64,000 nucleotides of DNA from Agrobacterium tumefaciens (GCA_025559845.1 CP048469.1:1674001-1738000); one strand, 5' to 3'; counted from the stretch's first letter, positions 18,636 to 29,321 are shown. Numbers and translations: made by a program. Notes: generated by a model from the sequence alone, not told the origin.

Positions 18636-21626
18636 TCAGCGTGCGACGAGGCAGCTTCCGCCGGCAGCGCGGTAGCGTTCGCACAACGCTACGGCTTCGT
18701 TCTTGTCACCGGCCGGGATGCGGACGCGGTAGAACGTGCCCTTGCCGGCAATTTCGGCTGCCTTGATGTCCACGCCGCGGCCGCCGATGACGGAACCGAA
18801 CTTGGCGGACAGGCTCTGGTAGGACTTCTGCGCTTCAGCCTGGCTCGGCAAGGAGGCAACCTGGACGTAATAACCACCGGAAGACGCCGTGTTCGTGACA
18901 GCCGGGGTCGCCGCAGCCGTCTGCTGCGTGGCCTGCGGCTGCGCAGGCGTTGCCGGCGTCGTCGGGCGAACATTGCCCTGATTGGTCACGGTCGCAACCA
19001 CGTTGGCAGGCTGAGCGGACGGACGAGCCGCCGGAACAGGAGCGCCATTCTGGTTGGCAGCCGGAGCCGTCGTTGCAGCAGGCGTGTGCGGCTGCGCCGG
19101 TTCAGGCGTAACGGCAACACGCGATGCGGCGATCACGGCCGGAGCACCCTCACCCGCATTGTTGACCGGCGGCGCCGCCAGCTCAGCAACCTTGTCAGCC
19201 GCCGGCTGTGGTGCTGCCGGAGCATCGATTTCCTGCGCAACGAGCGTGCCGTCGGGCTTGACGATCATCGTGCGGACCTTGCGCGGCGAAACGCCTGGGG
19301 TTGCAGCCGTTTCCGTCTGTGCGGCCTTTTCCTGCGGAGACAGGAGGCGCGGATCTTCGGTTTCACCAACAGGCGTACCTGCAGCTTCCATTTCACCGTC
19401 GTTTTCGCCTTCCAGCGGAAGCTGCTCGGGGATCAGCGTACGCTGAACCACATCGACAGGCTCTTCGCTGCTGGAAATCAGCGACGGCTGCTTCGGATCT
19501 GCAGCACTGCCACCGGCAACGCGATCATAAACGGCCTTGTCCTGGTTCGGGACAACACGACCGCCCGGATTTTCCGGAACGACTTTGGTCGGATCGTTGT
19601 CGGCGGAAATGATGACCGGCGCACCGCCAGAGCCCGTGCTCGACGAACCGCCGAACATCAGAGCGTAGACACCACCACCGATCAGCACGAGGCCAACGGC
19701 TGCCGCAACCGGCATCAGCCAGCGGCGACCGGAACGTTCTTCTTCACCACGATAAGCTGCCTGATGGTCGGCATAACCATCGTCCTGCATCTGGTTACCG
19801 CGAGACACCGAGGCTTCCTGCATGGAGCGACGGAAGTCCTCTTCCAGTGCGCGCTCGAACTCGTCGACATCCTGCGGCGCCGGCGCGGCCGGACGTGCCT
19901 GCTGCGCGTTTCCGCGGGCTTCGGCATGTTTATGGCGATCAAGACCACCCGTCACTGCTGGCGCAAACAGGGCCGCGAGTTCAGTGTCGATGTCGAGGTC
20001 TTCTTCCTGACGGCGAACCGGCTTCGGTTCGAAAGCGGCAACCGGCAGTTCCGGAACATCCATCTCGGTGATGGTTTCCGGATGCTCCTCGGTTTCGCCG
20101 ATCTGCGAAGGATCAAACGGCAGGCTTTCAAGCGAGGCGGGCTCAGCCACTTGCGGTGCCGGTGCTGCGGCAACAGGGGCTGCCGGACGCGGAGCCGGTG
20201 CTACGGCAACGGGCGCAGGCGCCGCAACAACAGGAGCCGGGGCAGCAACGCGGCTTGCAGCAGCAACAACAGGTGCGGCAGCAACCGTGACAGTGGCAGG
20301 ACGCTGTGCCGGCGGCGTGGCGACCCGAACAGGGATCGGCGGCGCGACAGGCGCAGGCTTCGGCTGCGCAGCAACGACTGGTGCCGGTGCGACTGCGACA
20401 GGCTGCGGCTCAGAGACAACATCGATAGAAGCGATTTCCGACAGGTCGAGATCCAGATCGAGATCATCGAGGGCCAGTTCGAAATCGTCGTCGTTGAAAC
20501 CGTCAAAATCGGCCATGACAGGCGCTTCGACAGGCTTCGGAGCAACCGCTTCAACAACCGGTTCCTTGCGAACGGGAGCGGCAGCAACAGGCTCCTGCGC
20601 GGCGGGAGCTTCCGGCGCGCGGGTCGGAATGGAATATTTGGCGACGTCGTAGATCAACTCGTCCATTGGCGAAAGCTGGTCTGAGGAAGGCGTGGCCGCA
20701 ACCTCGGCGACAGGCGCGAAGGTAGCTGCAGCATCCTGTGCCTGAACTGCAACCGGTGTCGGCTCAACACGGCGCGGTTCGGCAGCCGGCACATCCCGAC
20801 GGGCGCCGAAATTGGCAAGCGGCAGACGAAGGCCGGAGAACTCCAGCGACGAACGGCCAACCTGCGACGGGGCGCGGACGGAAGGAGCGACATGCGGCTG
20901 AACGGGCGCTGGCGTCACCGGCGCTTCTGCAGCAACCGCCTGCTCGACCTCGTCGGCGAGATCGAACGTCGGAGCCTGTGCGACCTCGGCATGCGCATAG
21001 GGCTGTGCGCTCGAGGAAATATCGGCAGGCAGCGCAGGCATTTCATGCCATTCGGCCTGCTGCGGCTCGAAGGATGGCTCCGGCTGCCACGCGGCCTGCT
21101 CGTAAACCGGCTCTTCGTAAGCTACCGGCTGTGGCTCGCGAGGCTGGACGTCGAACACTTCGGCGACAGCGCCTGCATCATCACGGAAATCATTGCGGAT
21201 ATCGAAGGCGTGTGCGCCCTCATCCTGCTGCGCATAGGCGAACTCCGCGCCGGGAAGCGGCTCTTCCCTGACCTGCGGCTCTTCGACCGGCGCAAATTCC
21301 GGCTCGCGCCGTGCGAAAACGGATTCGACGCGCTGCATGAAATCACCGGCATGAATGCCGCCGCGCACGTCGTTTGCCGGATCGAGAACGACCGGATCGG
21401 CGCTTGGCGCGTCATAGACCTCGAACTCGCGCAGAAGTTCGTCTTCAAGATTGAATTCGGGTTCGCGCCGGACATCGGGCGACGCAGCGGACTGCGTAGC
21501 CTGGGACGTCACATGCGCAGGACGATCCTCGAAGCCGACGATACGCGCCAGCTCTGCCAAAGGATCATTGTCAGCGAATTCCTCGGACCGGTTGCCCCGG
21601 TTATACGCGACATTTTTTTCGACCAT
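18636..21626 (-). CDS. SPOR-domain membrane protein
   Basis: Large (996-residue) Ala/Pro/Val-rich protein with one membrane helix (LMPVAAAVGLVLIGGGVYAL) about two thirds along. The first 630 or so residues are cytoplasmic, acidic and low-complexity. The periplasmic part is another Pro/Ala-rich linker ending in an 80-residue SPOR domain that starts GGYYVQVASL. SPOR domains bind denuded septal glycan, so it is a division or envelope protein like DedD/FtsN, though no orthologue is assigned. ATG 21626 (VEKNVAYNRG) follows GGTGGAACACG; an in-frame ATG at 21641 is possible. It lies 66 bases after argS. Confidence 0.88.
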   Translation of the reverse strand: MVEKNVAYNRGNRSEEFADNDPLAELARIVGFEDRPAHVTSQATQSAASPDVRREPEFNLEDELLREFEVYDAPSADPVVLDPANDVRGGIHAGDFMQRVESVFARREPEFAPVEEPQVREEPLPGAEFAYAQQDEGAHAFDIRNDFRDDAGAVAEVFDVQPREPQPVAYEEPVYEQAAWQPEPSFEPQQAEWHEMPALPADISSSAQPYAHAEVAQAPTFDLADEVEQAVAAEAPVTPAPVQPHVAPSVRAPSQVGRSSLEFSGLRLPLANFGARRDVPAAEPRRVEPTPVAVQAQDAAATFAPVAEVAATPSSDQLSPMDELIYDVAKYSIPTRAPEAPAAQEPVAAAPVRKEPVVEAVAPKPVEAPVMADFDGFNDDDFELALDDLDLDLDLSEIASIDVVSEPQPVAVAPAPVVAAQPKPAPVAPPIPVRVATPPAQRPATVTVAAAPVVAAASRVAAPAPVVAAPAPVAVAPAPRPAAPVAAAPAPQVAEPASLESLPFDPSQIGETEEHPETITEMDVPELPVAAFEPKPVRRQEEDLDIDTELAALFAPAVTGGLDRHKHAEARGNAQQARPAAPAPQDVDEFERALEEDFRRSMQEASVSRGNQMQDDGYADHQAAYRGEEERSGRRWLMPVAAAVGLVLIGGGVYALMFGGSSSTGSGGAPVIISADNDPTKVVPENPGGRVVPNQDKAVYDRVAGGSAADPKQPSLISSSEEPVDVVQRTLIPEQLPLEGENDGEMEAAGTPVGETEDPRLLSPQEKAAQTETAATPGVSPRKVRTMIVKPDGTLVAQEIDAPAAPQPAADKVAELAAPPVNNAGEGAPAVIAASRVAVTPEPAQPHTPAATTAPAANQNGAPVPAARPSAQPANVVATVTNQGNVRPTTPATPAQPQATQQTAAATPAVTNTASSGGYYVQVASLPSQAEAQKSYQSLSAKFGSVIGGRGVDIKAAEIAGKGTFYRVRIPAGDKNEAVALCERYRAAGGSCLVAR

Positions 21627-21692
21627 TACGTGTTCCACCATCTACGCATTGCAGCTCTTGCCAGCGTATTGTGAGCAAATAATGGTGATATG

Positions 21693-23450
21693 TTATCGCA
21701 TTTCGTCAGGTGCGTCCGCTCCCAAAAGAGCAAGTCCGGACTTCAAAACATTCGCGACAGCATTCACCAGCCCGAGTCTGGCAATGCTCAATTCTCGGTT
21801 TTTATCGTTAACAAAACGTAATTCCGGCTGGTCTTTACCTTTATTCCAGTGTCCGTGGAAGAAACTTGCCAGGTCATAAAGGTAAAATGCGAGGCGATGA
21901 GGCTCATGCGTCAGCGCTGCAGACTCGATCAGGCGCGGATATTCCGCAAGCTTAGCAACAAGCTGCAACTCGTTGATATCACTAATCAATGATGCAGAGG
22001 CAGCCAGCTCTTCCTGCGTCGGAGCAAGCCCCGGAAACGCTTCTTTCGCCTGCCGGAACACGGACATGCAACGCGCATGCGCGTACTGCACGTAAAAGAC
22101 CGGATTATCCTTCGATTGTTCCGTTACTTTCGCAAAATCGAAGTCGAGCGGCTCGGAATTCTTCCGATAGAGCATCATGAATCGCACCGGATCACGGCCG
22201 ACTTCATCCACAACATCGCGCAAGGTGACGAAATCGCCGGAGCGCTTCGACATCTTCACCGGCTCACCGTCGCGGAACAGCTTCACGAGCTGGCACAACA
22301 GAACAGTCAGTTTCGACTTGCCTTCGGAGACAGCTCTCGCCACCGCCTCGAGACGCTTGACGTAGCCGCCATGATCGGCGCCGAGCACGTAGATCATCTC
22401 GTTGAAGCCACGATCGTACTTGTTCTTGAAGTAGGCCACGTCAGCCGCGAAGTAGGTATAGGAGCCGTCAGACTTCATCAGCGCGCGGTCCATGTCGTCG
22501 CCGACCTCGGTAGAACGAAACAGCGTCTGTTCACGGTCTTCCCAATCGTCCGGCAACTCGCCCTTCGGCGGCGGCAGCGTGCCCTTGTAGACATGGCCCT
22601 TGAAAGTAAGATCGTTGATGGCCGACAGAATGGGGCCGCCGTTGCCCGCATGCAGCGTGCGCTCCGAGAAGAACACGTCATGCTTGACGTTGAGGGCCGC
22701 CAGATCCTCACGGATCATCACCATCATCGCATCGATCGCCTTGTCCTTGACGATCGGCATCCACTTTTCTTCCGGCATGGTGCGCAGCTTGATGCCGTAC
22801 TCATCCGCCAGCGCCTGGCCGACCGGAACGAGATAATCGCCGGGATAAAGACCGGGCGGAATGACGCCGACATCCTCACCCAGCGCTTCGCGGTAACGCA
22901 GGAACACAGAACGCGCCAGAACATCGATCTGCGAGCCGGCGTCGTTGATGTAATATTCCTTGGTAACGTCATAACCGGCGAAGGACAGCAGGTTCGCCAG
23001 CGTGTCGCCAACAACGGCGCCACGGCAATGGCCGACATGCATCGGTCCAGTCGGGTTTGCCGACACGTATTCAACGTTGATCTTCTGACCGACACCAACC
23101 TTCGAGCGACCGAAATCGGTGCCCTCGGAGATCATGCCCGACAGCAGGCGCTGCCAGTAGCCAACGGACACCTTGAGGTTTATGAAGCCGGGACCAGCAA
23201 CATTGACGCTGTCGACATCCGGGTCCTGCTGCAGCGCAGGCACGATCAGTTCCGCCAGCGCGCGTGGATTGGTGCCAAGCGGCTTTGCCAGCACCATGGC
23301 GGCATTGGTCGCCACATCACCGTGGCTCGCATCACGCGGCGCTTCGACCGTGACTCGTCCAAAATCGATATTTTCGCGGTTCTGTTTCACGAGATCGACT
23401 GTCTCGAGCGCGTTTTTGATCCTGGTATCGAAATCGGCAAAAATATTCAT
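21693..23450 (-). CDS. argS: arginyl-tRNA synthetase
   Basis: Class I synthetase charging tRNA-Arg. The HIGH motif appears as [12 protein letters not shown] near residue 140 and the KMSK loop as VKMSKRSG; a DALR-type anticodon-binding domain closes the protein. It has 585 residues. It follows dgt by 81 bases, and this dgt-argS-SPOR order suggests one transcript from the dgt promoter. Confidence 0.97.
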   Translation of the reverse strand: MNIFADFDTRIKNALETVDLVKQNRENIDFGRVTVEAPRDASHGDVATNAAMVLAKPLGTNPRALAELIVPALQQDPDVDSVNVAGPGFINLKVSVGYWQRLLSGMISEGTDFGRSKVGVGQKINVEYVSANPTGPMHVGHCRGAVVGDTLANLLSFAGYDVTKEYYINDAGSQIDVLARSVFLRYREALGEDVGVIPPGLYPGDYLVPVGQALADEYGIKLRTMPEEKWMPIVKDKAIDAMMVMIREDLAALNVKHDVFFSERTLHAGNGGPILSAINDLTFKGHVYKGTLPPPKGELPDDWEDREQTLFRSTEVGDDMDRALMKSDGSYTYFAADVAYFKNKYDRGFNEMIYVLGADHGGYVKRLEAVARAVSEGKSKLTVLLCQLVKLFRDGEPVKMSKRSGDFVTLRDVVDEVGRDPVRFMMLYRKNSEPLDFDFAKVTEQSKDNPVFYVQYAHARCMSVFRQAKEAFPGLAPTQEELAASASLISDINELQLVAKLAEYPRLIESAALTHEPHRLAFYLYDLASFFHGHWNKGKDQPELRFVNDKNRELSIARLGLVNAVANVLKSGLALLGADAPDEMR

Positions 23451-23531
23451 CGTTCCAACCTGCGCGAAGCGTTTTCTGTTCTGATATCCGGCAATATGTC
23501 ACCGGTCGGGGGTTCGCGATCGCCCGCTGCC

Positions 23532-24749
23532 CTATCGTAAATCCGGTGTATGGTCAAACAGCCGCTGGTGGGTGCGCAGTGCATAACTGTCGGTCATCCC
23601 TGCCAAATAGTCGCCGACGTGGCGGGCCTTGGCCGCAACACTCATGCCGGAAATGCTGTCCACCCAGTAGTGGCTCTGCATTTCGGCAGGTGTTTCCATA
23701 TAACGGTGGAAAAGATCGGTGACGATCTGTGTTGCGCCTGCGCGGATGCGCATGATTTCCGGATGCCGGTAGATATGACCGAACAGCAGCTTCTTGATCT
23801 GCTTGTCGGTTTCAGCCATCGCTGGCGAGAAGGTTGCGACCGTCAGATCGGCAGCGCGAATATCGGCGGCGCTCTTCGGCTTCAGCCTGGCAAGATTATG
23901 CTGCGCAACGCCGATGACATCTTCCACCATGCGGGTGATTTGCCGGCGCATGATTTCATGGGCAAAACGGTCGTCATCCAGCTTCGGGTATTTCTCCCGA
24001 ACCTCGGCCATCAGGCCGCTGAGGAAAGGCACCTCCTCCAGCATTTCGAAGGTCAGATAACCGGCCCGCAGACCATCATCGATGTCGTGCGTGTTGTAGG
24101 CGATGTCATCGGCAATGGCCGCGACCTGCGCTTCAAGGCTTGCATAGGTGCCGATCTCGAGATCCTGTAGCTGGCAATATTCGAGGATCGGCAGAGGCAC
24201 CGGCCCATGCGTGCCCTCGCCCCTGGCGTCGAGCAGCGGTCCATTATGCTTGACCAGACCTTCCAGCGTTTCCCAGGTGAGATTGATCCCGTCATATTCG
24301 GCGTAGCGGCGCTCGAGCTTGGTGACGATGCGCAGCGACTGGGCGTTATGATCGAACCCGCCATAGGGCTTCAGCACTTCATCCAGAGCATCCTCACCGG
24401 TATGACCGAAAGGCGTGTGGCCAAAATCGTGAACGAGTGCCACGCCCTCGGCCAGATCCTCATCCAGTTTCAGTGCACGCGCCAGCGCACGCGCAATCTG
24501 CGCCACCTCGATGGTGTGGGTCAGACGTGTGCGGTAATGGTCGCCATCCGGACTGATGAACACCTGCGTCTTGTGCTTGAGCCGGCGAAACGCCGTGGTA
24601 TGAACGATACGATCGCGGTCGCGCTGGAATTCGGATCGCGTCAGACTGGATGGTTCTGGGAACAGACGCCCACGCGTCGTCCATGGATCGGCGGCGAAAA
24701 CCGCACGCTCTCCGCTTCCAAACCCCAGTGCACGCTGATCGATTATCAT
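23532..24749 (-). CDS. dgt: deoxyguanosinetriphosphate triphosphohydrolase-like protein
   Basis: HD-domain dNTP triphosphohydrolase that splits dGTP or other dNTPs to nucleoside and tripolyphosphate, tuning nucleotide pools. The HD ligands are in [16 protein letters not shown] and [18 protein letters not shown], and the Arg-rich [15 protein letters not shown] is typical of the group. ATG 24749 has AGGA seven bases upstream and gives 405 residues; an ATG five codons earlier is possible. It diverges from erpA. Confidence 0.93.
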   Translation of the reverse strand: MIIDQRALGFGSGERAVFAADPWTTRGRLFPEPSSLTRSEFQRDRDRIVHTTAFRRLKHKTQVFISPDGDHYRTRLTHTIEVAQIARALARALKLDEDLAEGVALVHDFGHTPFGHTGEDALDEVLKPYGGFDHNAQSLRIVTKLERRYAEYDGINLTWETLEGLVKHNGPLLDARGEGTHGPVPLPILEYCQLQDLEIGTYASLEAQVAAIADDIAYNTHDIDDGLRAGYLTFEMLEEVPFLSGLMAEVREKYPKLDDDRFAHEIMRRQITRMVEDVIGVAQHNLARLKPKSAADIRAADLTVATFSPAMAETDKQIKKLLFGHIYRHPEIMRIRAGATQIVTDLFHRYMETPAEMQSHYWVDSISGMSVAAKARHVGDYLAGMTDSYALRTHQRLFDHTPDLR

Positions 24750-24926
24750 GCCTTGTCCTGCCATATGGCCATTGACCTTTTCATCTACCCTTCATACCTA
24801 TCGCGAAGGTTGCCGCAAAGCACGTTCGCTGCGTGGTAACGCTATAGACGGCCAATTTGACTGGTTTATAATCGGTCTTGCACAGAACTTTACTCGCCGG
24901 TTCTTGACCCCGGTTGGAGAAAACAC

Positions 24927-25256
24927 ATGACGACTGACATCACACTATCGGAATCCGCCGCAAAACGAATCGCCCAGATCGTCTCTGCCGAGGCTGGAAA
25001 ACAGGCTCTTCGCGTCTCTGTCGAAGGTGGCGGCTGTTCCGGCTTTTCCTACAAGTTCGACCTCGACGGCGAACCGACCGACGACGATATCGTCATCGCC
25101 CGCGGCGACGCCAAGGTGCTGATCGACAGCATGTCCGTGGTCTATATGGCGGGCTCGGAAATCGACTTCGTCGACAATCTGCTTGGCCAGTCGTTCCAGA
25201 TCAAGAACCCGAACGCCGTCGCAAGCTGCGGCTGCGGCACCAGCTTCTCGATCTGA
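24927..25256 (+). CDS. erpA: iron-sulfur cluster insertion protein ErpA
   Basis: A-type carrier (109 residues) that hands iron-sulfur clusters to target enzymes. The three ligand cysteines are in GGCSGF and the C-terminal CGCGTSFSI. Bacterial ErpA and IscA are hard to separate by eye; no isc or suf genes are adjacent, and the position next to dgt is shared with other rhizobia as far as I recall. MoaA in this window is one possible client. ATG 24927 has GGAGAAAACAC upstream. Confidence 0.92.
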   Translation: MTTDITLSESAAKRIAQIVSAEAGKQALRVSVEGGGCSGFSYKFDLDGEPTDDDIVIARGDAKVLIDSMSVVYMAGSEIDFVDNLLGQSFQIKNPNAVASCGCGTSFSI

Positions 25257-25352
25257 CCCTTCTTTCCACCGCTACCACGCCCTCGCCGGGGGGAAAACGG
25301 TGGCAATCACTGCCGCATCGGGTAAAAGGATTCCTGTAAAAAGGAATTACCG

Positions 25353-26150
25353 ATGAAGATTGCCACCTGGAACATCAATGGCGTTAAGGCGCGTATCGAA
25401 AACCTTTGCCAGTGGCTGAAGGATTCCGCGCCCGATATCGTTTGCCTCCAGGAAATCAAATCGGTCGACGAAGGTTTCCCGCGCCTTGAGATTGAGGCGC
25501 TGGGTTATCATGTCGAGACCCACGGCCAGAAAGGCTTCAACGGCGTCGCTCTGCTCTCCAAGGTGAAACCCGACGAGGTCAATCGCGGCCTGCCGGGAGA
25601 CGACGCCGACGAACAGGCCCGCTTCATCGAGGGTGTATTCTCGGTCGAAGGCGGCGTGATCCGTGTCTGCTCGCTTTATCTGCCGAACGGCAACCCGCCG
25701 GACGATCCGGTCAAATACCCCTACAAGCTGGCATGGATGGAGCGTCTTCGTCGTTTCGCCGAAGATCGTCTTGCACTGGAAGAGCCGCTCATTCTGGCCG
25801 GCGACTACAACGTCATCCCCGAACCGTTCGACTGCCATGACCCGCGCGTTTGGGAAGGCGATGCACTGTTTCTGCCGCAGACCCGCACCGCGTTCCGCAA
25901 GCTGGAGCATCTGGGCCTCACCGACGCAGCACGCGCGACCACCGATGCAGCGGGTCTTTATACCTTCTGGGATTATCAGGCTGGCGCCTGGCCGAAGAAC
26001 AACGGCATTCGCATCGATCATCTGATGCTTTCGGCGGAAGCGTCCGACCGGCTGCAATCGGTCATGATCGAAAAACACGTTCGCGCCTGGGAAAAACCTT
26101 CAGACCACGTGCCCGTCTGCGGTTACTTCGATTTTTCGCCGGTCAACTGA
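25353..26150 (+). CDS. xth: exodeoxyribonuclease III
   Basis: AP endonuclease and 3'-5' exonuclease of base-excision repair (265 residues). The catalytic blocks are intact: TWNINGVKARIE, CLQEIKS, the YLPNGNP loop, LAGDYNVIPEPFD and IDHLMLS. The start ATG follows AAAAGGAATTACC. It converges on exoR with a small hairpin between them. Confidence 0.95.
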   Translation: MKIATWNINGVKARIENLCQWLKDSAPDIVCLQEIKSVDEGFPRLEIEALGYHVETHGQKGFNGVALLSKVKPDEVNRGLPGDDADEQARFIEGVFSVEGGVIRVCSLYLPNGNPPDDPVKYPYKLAWMERLRRFAEDRLALEEPLILAGDYNVIPEPFDCHDPRVWEGDALFLPQTRTAFRKLEHLGLTDAARATTDAAGLYTFWDYQAGAWPKNNGIRIDHLMLSAEASDRLQSVMIEKHVRAWEKPSDHVPVCGYFDFSPVN

Positions 26151-26157
26151 CGCATAA

Positions 26158-26183
26158 GCGCTCGGACAGACATGTTCGAGCGC
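26158..26183. terminator. hairpin between convergent xth and exoR
   Basis: GCGCTCG pairs with CGAGCGC around a 12-base loop. There is no T-run, so it may only weakly terminate or protect the 3' ends. Confidence 0.3.
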
Positions 26184-26224
26184 AACGAACCGGCATGTTC
26201 AGGACGTCATGAAGTCCGAACGGA

Positions 26225-27019
26225 TCAGTCCAGATCCTCGCCACGCATGCTCTGTGCAAGCGAAATGGCGGCGCGGCGATCGTTCTCGGTGGCAAGCGAG
26301 AAGGCCTGCTCCTGAATGTTCTGAATCCAGGTGCAATCGGCTGCCGCGCACTTGTCCAGTGCCGCCGTCATGAACGCCAGTCCACGCGTCGTCTGGCCTT
26401 CCTGGAACAGGAGATTGCCGAAGATCGACATCGCGCCCGCATGGCCGTGTCGACGCGCCTGGTTGAGCCACTTCTTCGCCTGTTGCACATCAGCGCGACC
26501 GCCCTCGCCGGCTAGGATCATCTCCGCCAGCTTGAACTGTGCTTCCGCAACACCAAAGGTGGAGGCCACCTGGAAATAAAGTTGACGCGCCTGCGACATG
26601 TCCATCTTCACCGGGCTGCCGGGAATGCCGTGGCGGTAATAATTGGCGAGAGACAGGAGAGCGTTGACGAAAAAGCCGGTATCTTCCGAGCCAGGTTCGA
26701 CACCCTGGTTGGCAATTTCGCTGTAGATCTTGAAAGCTTCGAAGTCGTTCTGGGCGACGCCATCGCCATAGGCATACATGTTGGCCAGCGCCCAACGGGA
26801 ACCGGTGTGACCTTTTTCCGCAGCGTAACGGTAGGCCTCGACAGCCTCATCCTTGTTGCCGTTCTTGTAGGCCTTGAAGCCAAACTTGAACAGATCAAAG
26901 GGGCCGGATTCCTTGGTTACGCCTGCATTGATATCAAAAGCCGCAGCAGGCATTGCGAGCGACGCAAGCAACATGCCCAGGAAGAGCGGCTTTATAACGT
27001 TGGCTTCACATTTCAGCAT
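26225..27019 (-). CDS. exoR: exopolysaccharide regulator ExoR (Sel1 repeats)
   Basis: Periplasmic repressor of the ExoS-ChvI two-component system, controlling succinoglycan, motility and, in plant-associated species, acid-induced virulence or symbiosis functions. A signal peptide ends at MPAAA-FD. Sel1-like repeats follow, e.g. EAYRYAAEKGHTGSRWALANMYAYGDG and KKWLNQARRHGHAGAMSIFGNLLFQEG (cores AEKGHTGSRWALANMY and ARRHGHAGAMSIFGN). The N-terminal 70 residues match ExoR as I remember it nearly residue for residue. It has 264 residues, the family size. exoS and chvI are not in this window. A long 5' region (to 27526) precedes it. Confidence 0.93.
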   Translation of the reverse strand: MLKCEANVIKPLFLGMLLASLAMPAAAFDINAGVTKESGPFDLFKFGFKAYKNGNKDEAVEAYRYAAEKGHTGSRWALANMYAYGDGVAQNDFEAFKIYSEIANQGVEPGSEDTGFFVNALLSLANYYRHGIPGSPVKMDMSQARQLYFQVASTFGVAEAQFKLAEMILAGEGGRADVQQAKKWLNQARRHGHAGAMSIFGNLLFQEGQTTRGLAFMTAALDKCAAADCTWIQNIQEQAFSLATENDRRAAISLAQSMRGEDLD

Positions 27020-27526
27020 TTCAGCGAACTTCTCTCACTCTACCCGGCGTATAGCCAATACTTGCGGAATACTGCAAAGCCAAACTCCGCCGGGTCGCGA
27101 TTTTTCGAATACACTGCGTCTTTCCGGCAGCACTTTCCAGCGCACCACCGATGGTCTGTTGCGGTAATTGCTCAAGTTTTTCAGTGAGACAGATATAGAC
27201 ATAATTTCCGGCAATATCGCGGCGCCCCACCGCTCTTTTGCCAGGTCCAAACAAGTGCGGGGAGCACAATTCCCTCGTTACTTGCTTAAACCCTGAATCC
27301 AAATCCGTTTTCACTTTCCGCAATTCCACAGGACCATAAAAAACGCCTGCATATTCTTCCATTCCCGCGTCCGTAAACAAAGCCAAGCACCTTGTTTGTG
27401 GCGGGAAATGGACAAATCTGCCCACATTCCAACGCGACTAGAAGCTTGCAGAAAAGTGTTGCGAAATCGTCACAAAACAGACAGGCCCAAAAATTTTGTC
27501 TGTCAGGAATCACAGTCACATAAGAA
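27020..27526. other. long non-coding region upstream of exoR
   Basis: About 500 AT-richer bases between exoR and the terminator of the FadL-like gene. A 134-codon leftward frame crosses it but has no family match, atypical composition and no good ribosome site. I see no gene; it presumably holds the exoR promoter and a leader. Confidence 0.5.
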
Positions 27527-27556
27527 AAAAGGCCCGGTTGGTAAACCGGACCTTTT
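27527..27556 (-). terminator. intrinsic terminator after the FadL-like gene
   Basis: A 13-bp stem with one mismatch (27527-27539 against 27544-27556) around TGGT/A. Read leftward it ends CCTTTTTTC, a good terminator. Confidence 0.8.
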
Positions 27557-27582
27557 CAAAACGTCACCCTAGGCAGATCGCC

Positions 27583-28857
27583 TCAGAACTTGACCTTCAC
27601 ACCGGTCGAGATCGCAGCGACAACATCGTTGCCGAAGTCATAGCCAGCTTCATTGCCGCAAACGGAACCAATCCCGCAAGGCGCTCCACTGATAGATGAG
27701 CTTCCCGAAGTCAGGAGGCCAACTGCACCCGCAATTTTGAACTCTATATTCTTATTTGGCGAGTAGACCACTTGCGTACCAATCATCCAAGTGTCGGTCT
27801 GCGTGCCGATAACCGTCGACGTCCCACGGTCCCAGGTCAGGCTAACGGCACCGCTCCACTGATCATTGAACTTGTGACCGATACCACCAGAGATTGTCCA
27901 GCCGTCTTGATAGAACAAATCGAGGGTATTGAGGGCGTTTCTGCCAGGCACACACGGAGAAGAACCCACAGGGCAGAATGGCACAACCTGGATCTGACTC
28001 CAGTCAGTCCATTTCACCGAACCGAAAGCCAGCCAATCGGGAGCGATACCTGACTGAACCTTGAGTTCAAGACTGTCCGGCATTGAGACCGACCCGTAAA
28101 CCGGAACTACACGACCGCCCAACGCTCTAATTTCAGCAGGCAGCACCGCTCCCGGTACGTTAACCAAGTCCACCGTTCCAGACAGGTCATGATCAACAGC
28201 GCTGTTATAAACAAGGCTGGTCCGGAAAGCGATTTCAGGAATTTCATAAGCAACGCCTGCGCGCCAGCCCCAGCCGTCACCCTCCATTTCCAGCTTGCCG
28301 ACACCTGTTCCCGGCAGTCCGAAACCACGCAACACATCGGGCGAAACAACCTGACGGTACTTGTAGCCGCTAAGCTCCTGATAGAAACCGCCACCGATGA
28401 TCGAGAAGTCACCCTTGCCGAGATCGAACTTCACGCGGCAGGTCGTGGCATAGTTATGCGACTTGACCTTGGTTTCGATGTTGTAGCTCGAGCCCTGCCA
28501 GATGCCAGGCTTCAGATGTGCACCCCAAGGCTGCGAATAATCGAACATGCAGTCGCCGAAATCGCCAATGGCTGCCTTGGCGCCAACGCGGGTTGACCAG
28601 TAATTCTCGGAATCGTCCGCACTCGTGGACCAGGAAGATGGCAGTGGGCCACTTCGTGCAGGATTGTCCCGTGCGTTCTTCACTTCGCGCTGAGGCGCAA
28701 CGAAGGTTGCAGAGCTATCCAGAACATAGTCGGACGGATCGAACAGCAGGTCGATATTGTAGCCGCCGCGCTCAAGGCCGCCAGCCAGCGAAGGCGTTAC
28801 CGCTGCGATGCTGACCGCAAAACATACCGCGCCGCGAAAAATTGCAGTTTTTGCCAT
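27583..28857 (-). CDS. outer-membrane transport protein, OmpP1/FadL family
   Basis: A 424-residue outer-membrane beta-barrel predicted to take up long-chain fatty acids or other hydrophobic compounds. A signal peptide ends near PSLAGG. The mature N terminus GLERGGYNIDLLFDPSDY resembles the FadL plug, many alternating aromatic strands follow, and the protein ends in Phe as barrels do. Two Cys pairs in loops (CPVGSSPC, CGIGSVC) are unusual and may form disulfides. ATG 28857 follows GGGGAGAG. Isolated by terminators on both sides; no fad genes are adjacent. Confidence 0.88.
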   Translation of the reverse strand: MAKTAIFRGAVCFAVSIAAVTPSLAGGLERGGYNIDLLFDPSDYVLDSSATFVAPQREVKNARDNPARSGPLPSSWSTSADDSENYWSTRVGAKAAIGDFGDCMFDYSQPWGAHLKPGIWQGSSYNIETKVKSHNYATTCRVKFDLGKGDFSIIGGGFYQELSGYKYRQVVSPDVLRGFGLPGTGVGKLEMEGDGWGWRAGVAYEIPEIAFRTSLVYNSAVDHDLSGTVDLVNVPGAVLPAEIRALGGRVVPVYGSVSMPDSLELKVQSGIAPDWLAFGSVKWTDWSQIQVVPFCPVGSSPCVPGRNALNTLDLFYQDGWTISGGIGHKFNDQWSGAVSLTWDRGTSTVIGTQTDTWMIGTQVVYSPNKNIEFKIAGAVGLLTSGSSSISGAPCGIGSVCGNEAGYDFGNDVVAAISTGVKVKF

Positions 28858-29260
28858 CTCTCTCCCCAATCAAGGCAATGTGATCGTCAACAGACTGAAG
28901 TGGTTCGCGGGAAATGACAATCTGCCGCGAGTTGGCGCAGTTCTGCGACAATGTCCCATTTTTTTACGTAAGATTTTCATGTTCGCCCTCTCGCCTAATC
29001 ATTTTAGGCTATTTTTCTAACCCCACAGCAAAAACCAGACATAAAACGAAACAAATTCCCACTCCGGATGGGAAATGTCGCCGAATGACAACACTGAAAA
29101 CTTTCCAAAAGAAAGTCCGTTATCAGGCCGTTTTCATTGGATATTTCGCTGTTTTCGTCCCCTTCGCCCCGTGTCGACGGCAACGAAACATTTCACTTTG
29201 CGATCATGGACGATTCGTCGCTGCAACGCAGCAAAGGCCGGAAAAGAAACTTTGCAAAAC
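28858..29260. other. AT-rich intergenic region upstream of the FadL-like gene
   Basis: About 400 AT-rich bases with no credible gene. It contains GCCTAA-TCATT-TTAGGC at 28993-29009, a 6-bp inverted repeat about 140 bases before the FadL-like start that could be an operator; T-rich sequence follows it rightward. The promoter of the porin gene must lie here. Confidence 0.5.
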
Positions 29261-29262
29261 AC

Positions 29263-29300
29263 AAAAAAGCGCCCCTTTTTCAAGGAGCGCTTTTTTATTG
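29263..29300 (-). terminator. intrinsic terminator after valS
   Basis: AAAAAAGCGC (29263-29272) pairs with GCGCTTTTTT (29287-29296), with further partial pairing CCC/GGA inside. Read leftward it ends in six T. Confidence 0.85.
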
Positions 29301-29321
29301 CCACAGTAGTCGGAGGCCGGT

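Noticed and set aside
19086..20684. 532-codon Arg/Asn-rich frame opposite the SPOR gene
   Set aside because: It is the complement of the Ala/Pro repeat region; the skewed composition explains the absence of stops.
27021..27425. 134-codon leftward frame before exoR
   Set aside because: No homology recognised, mixed composition, no ribosome site; more likely leader sequence.
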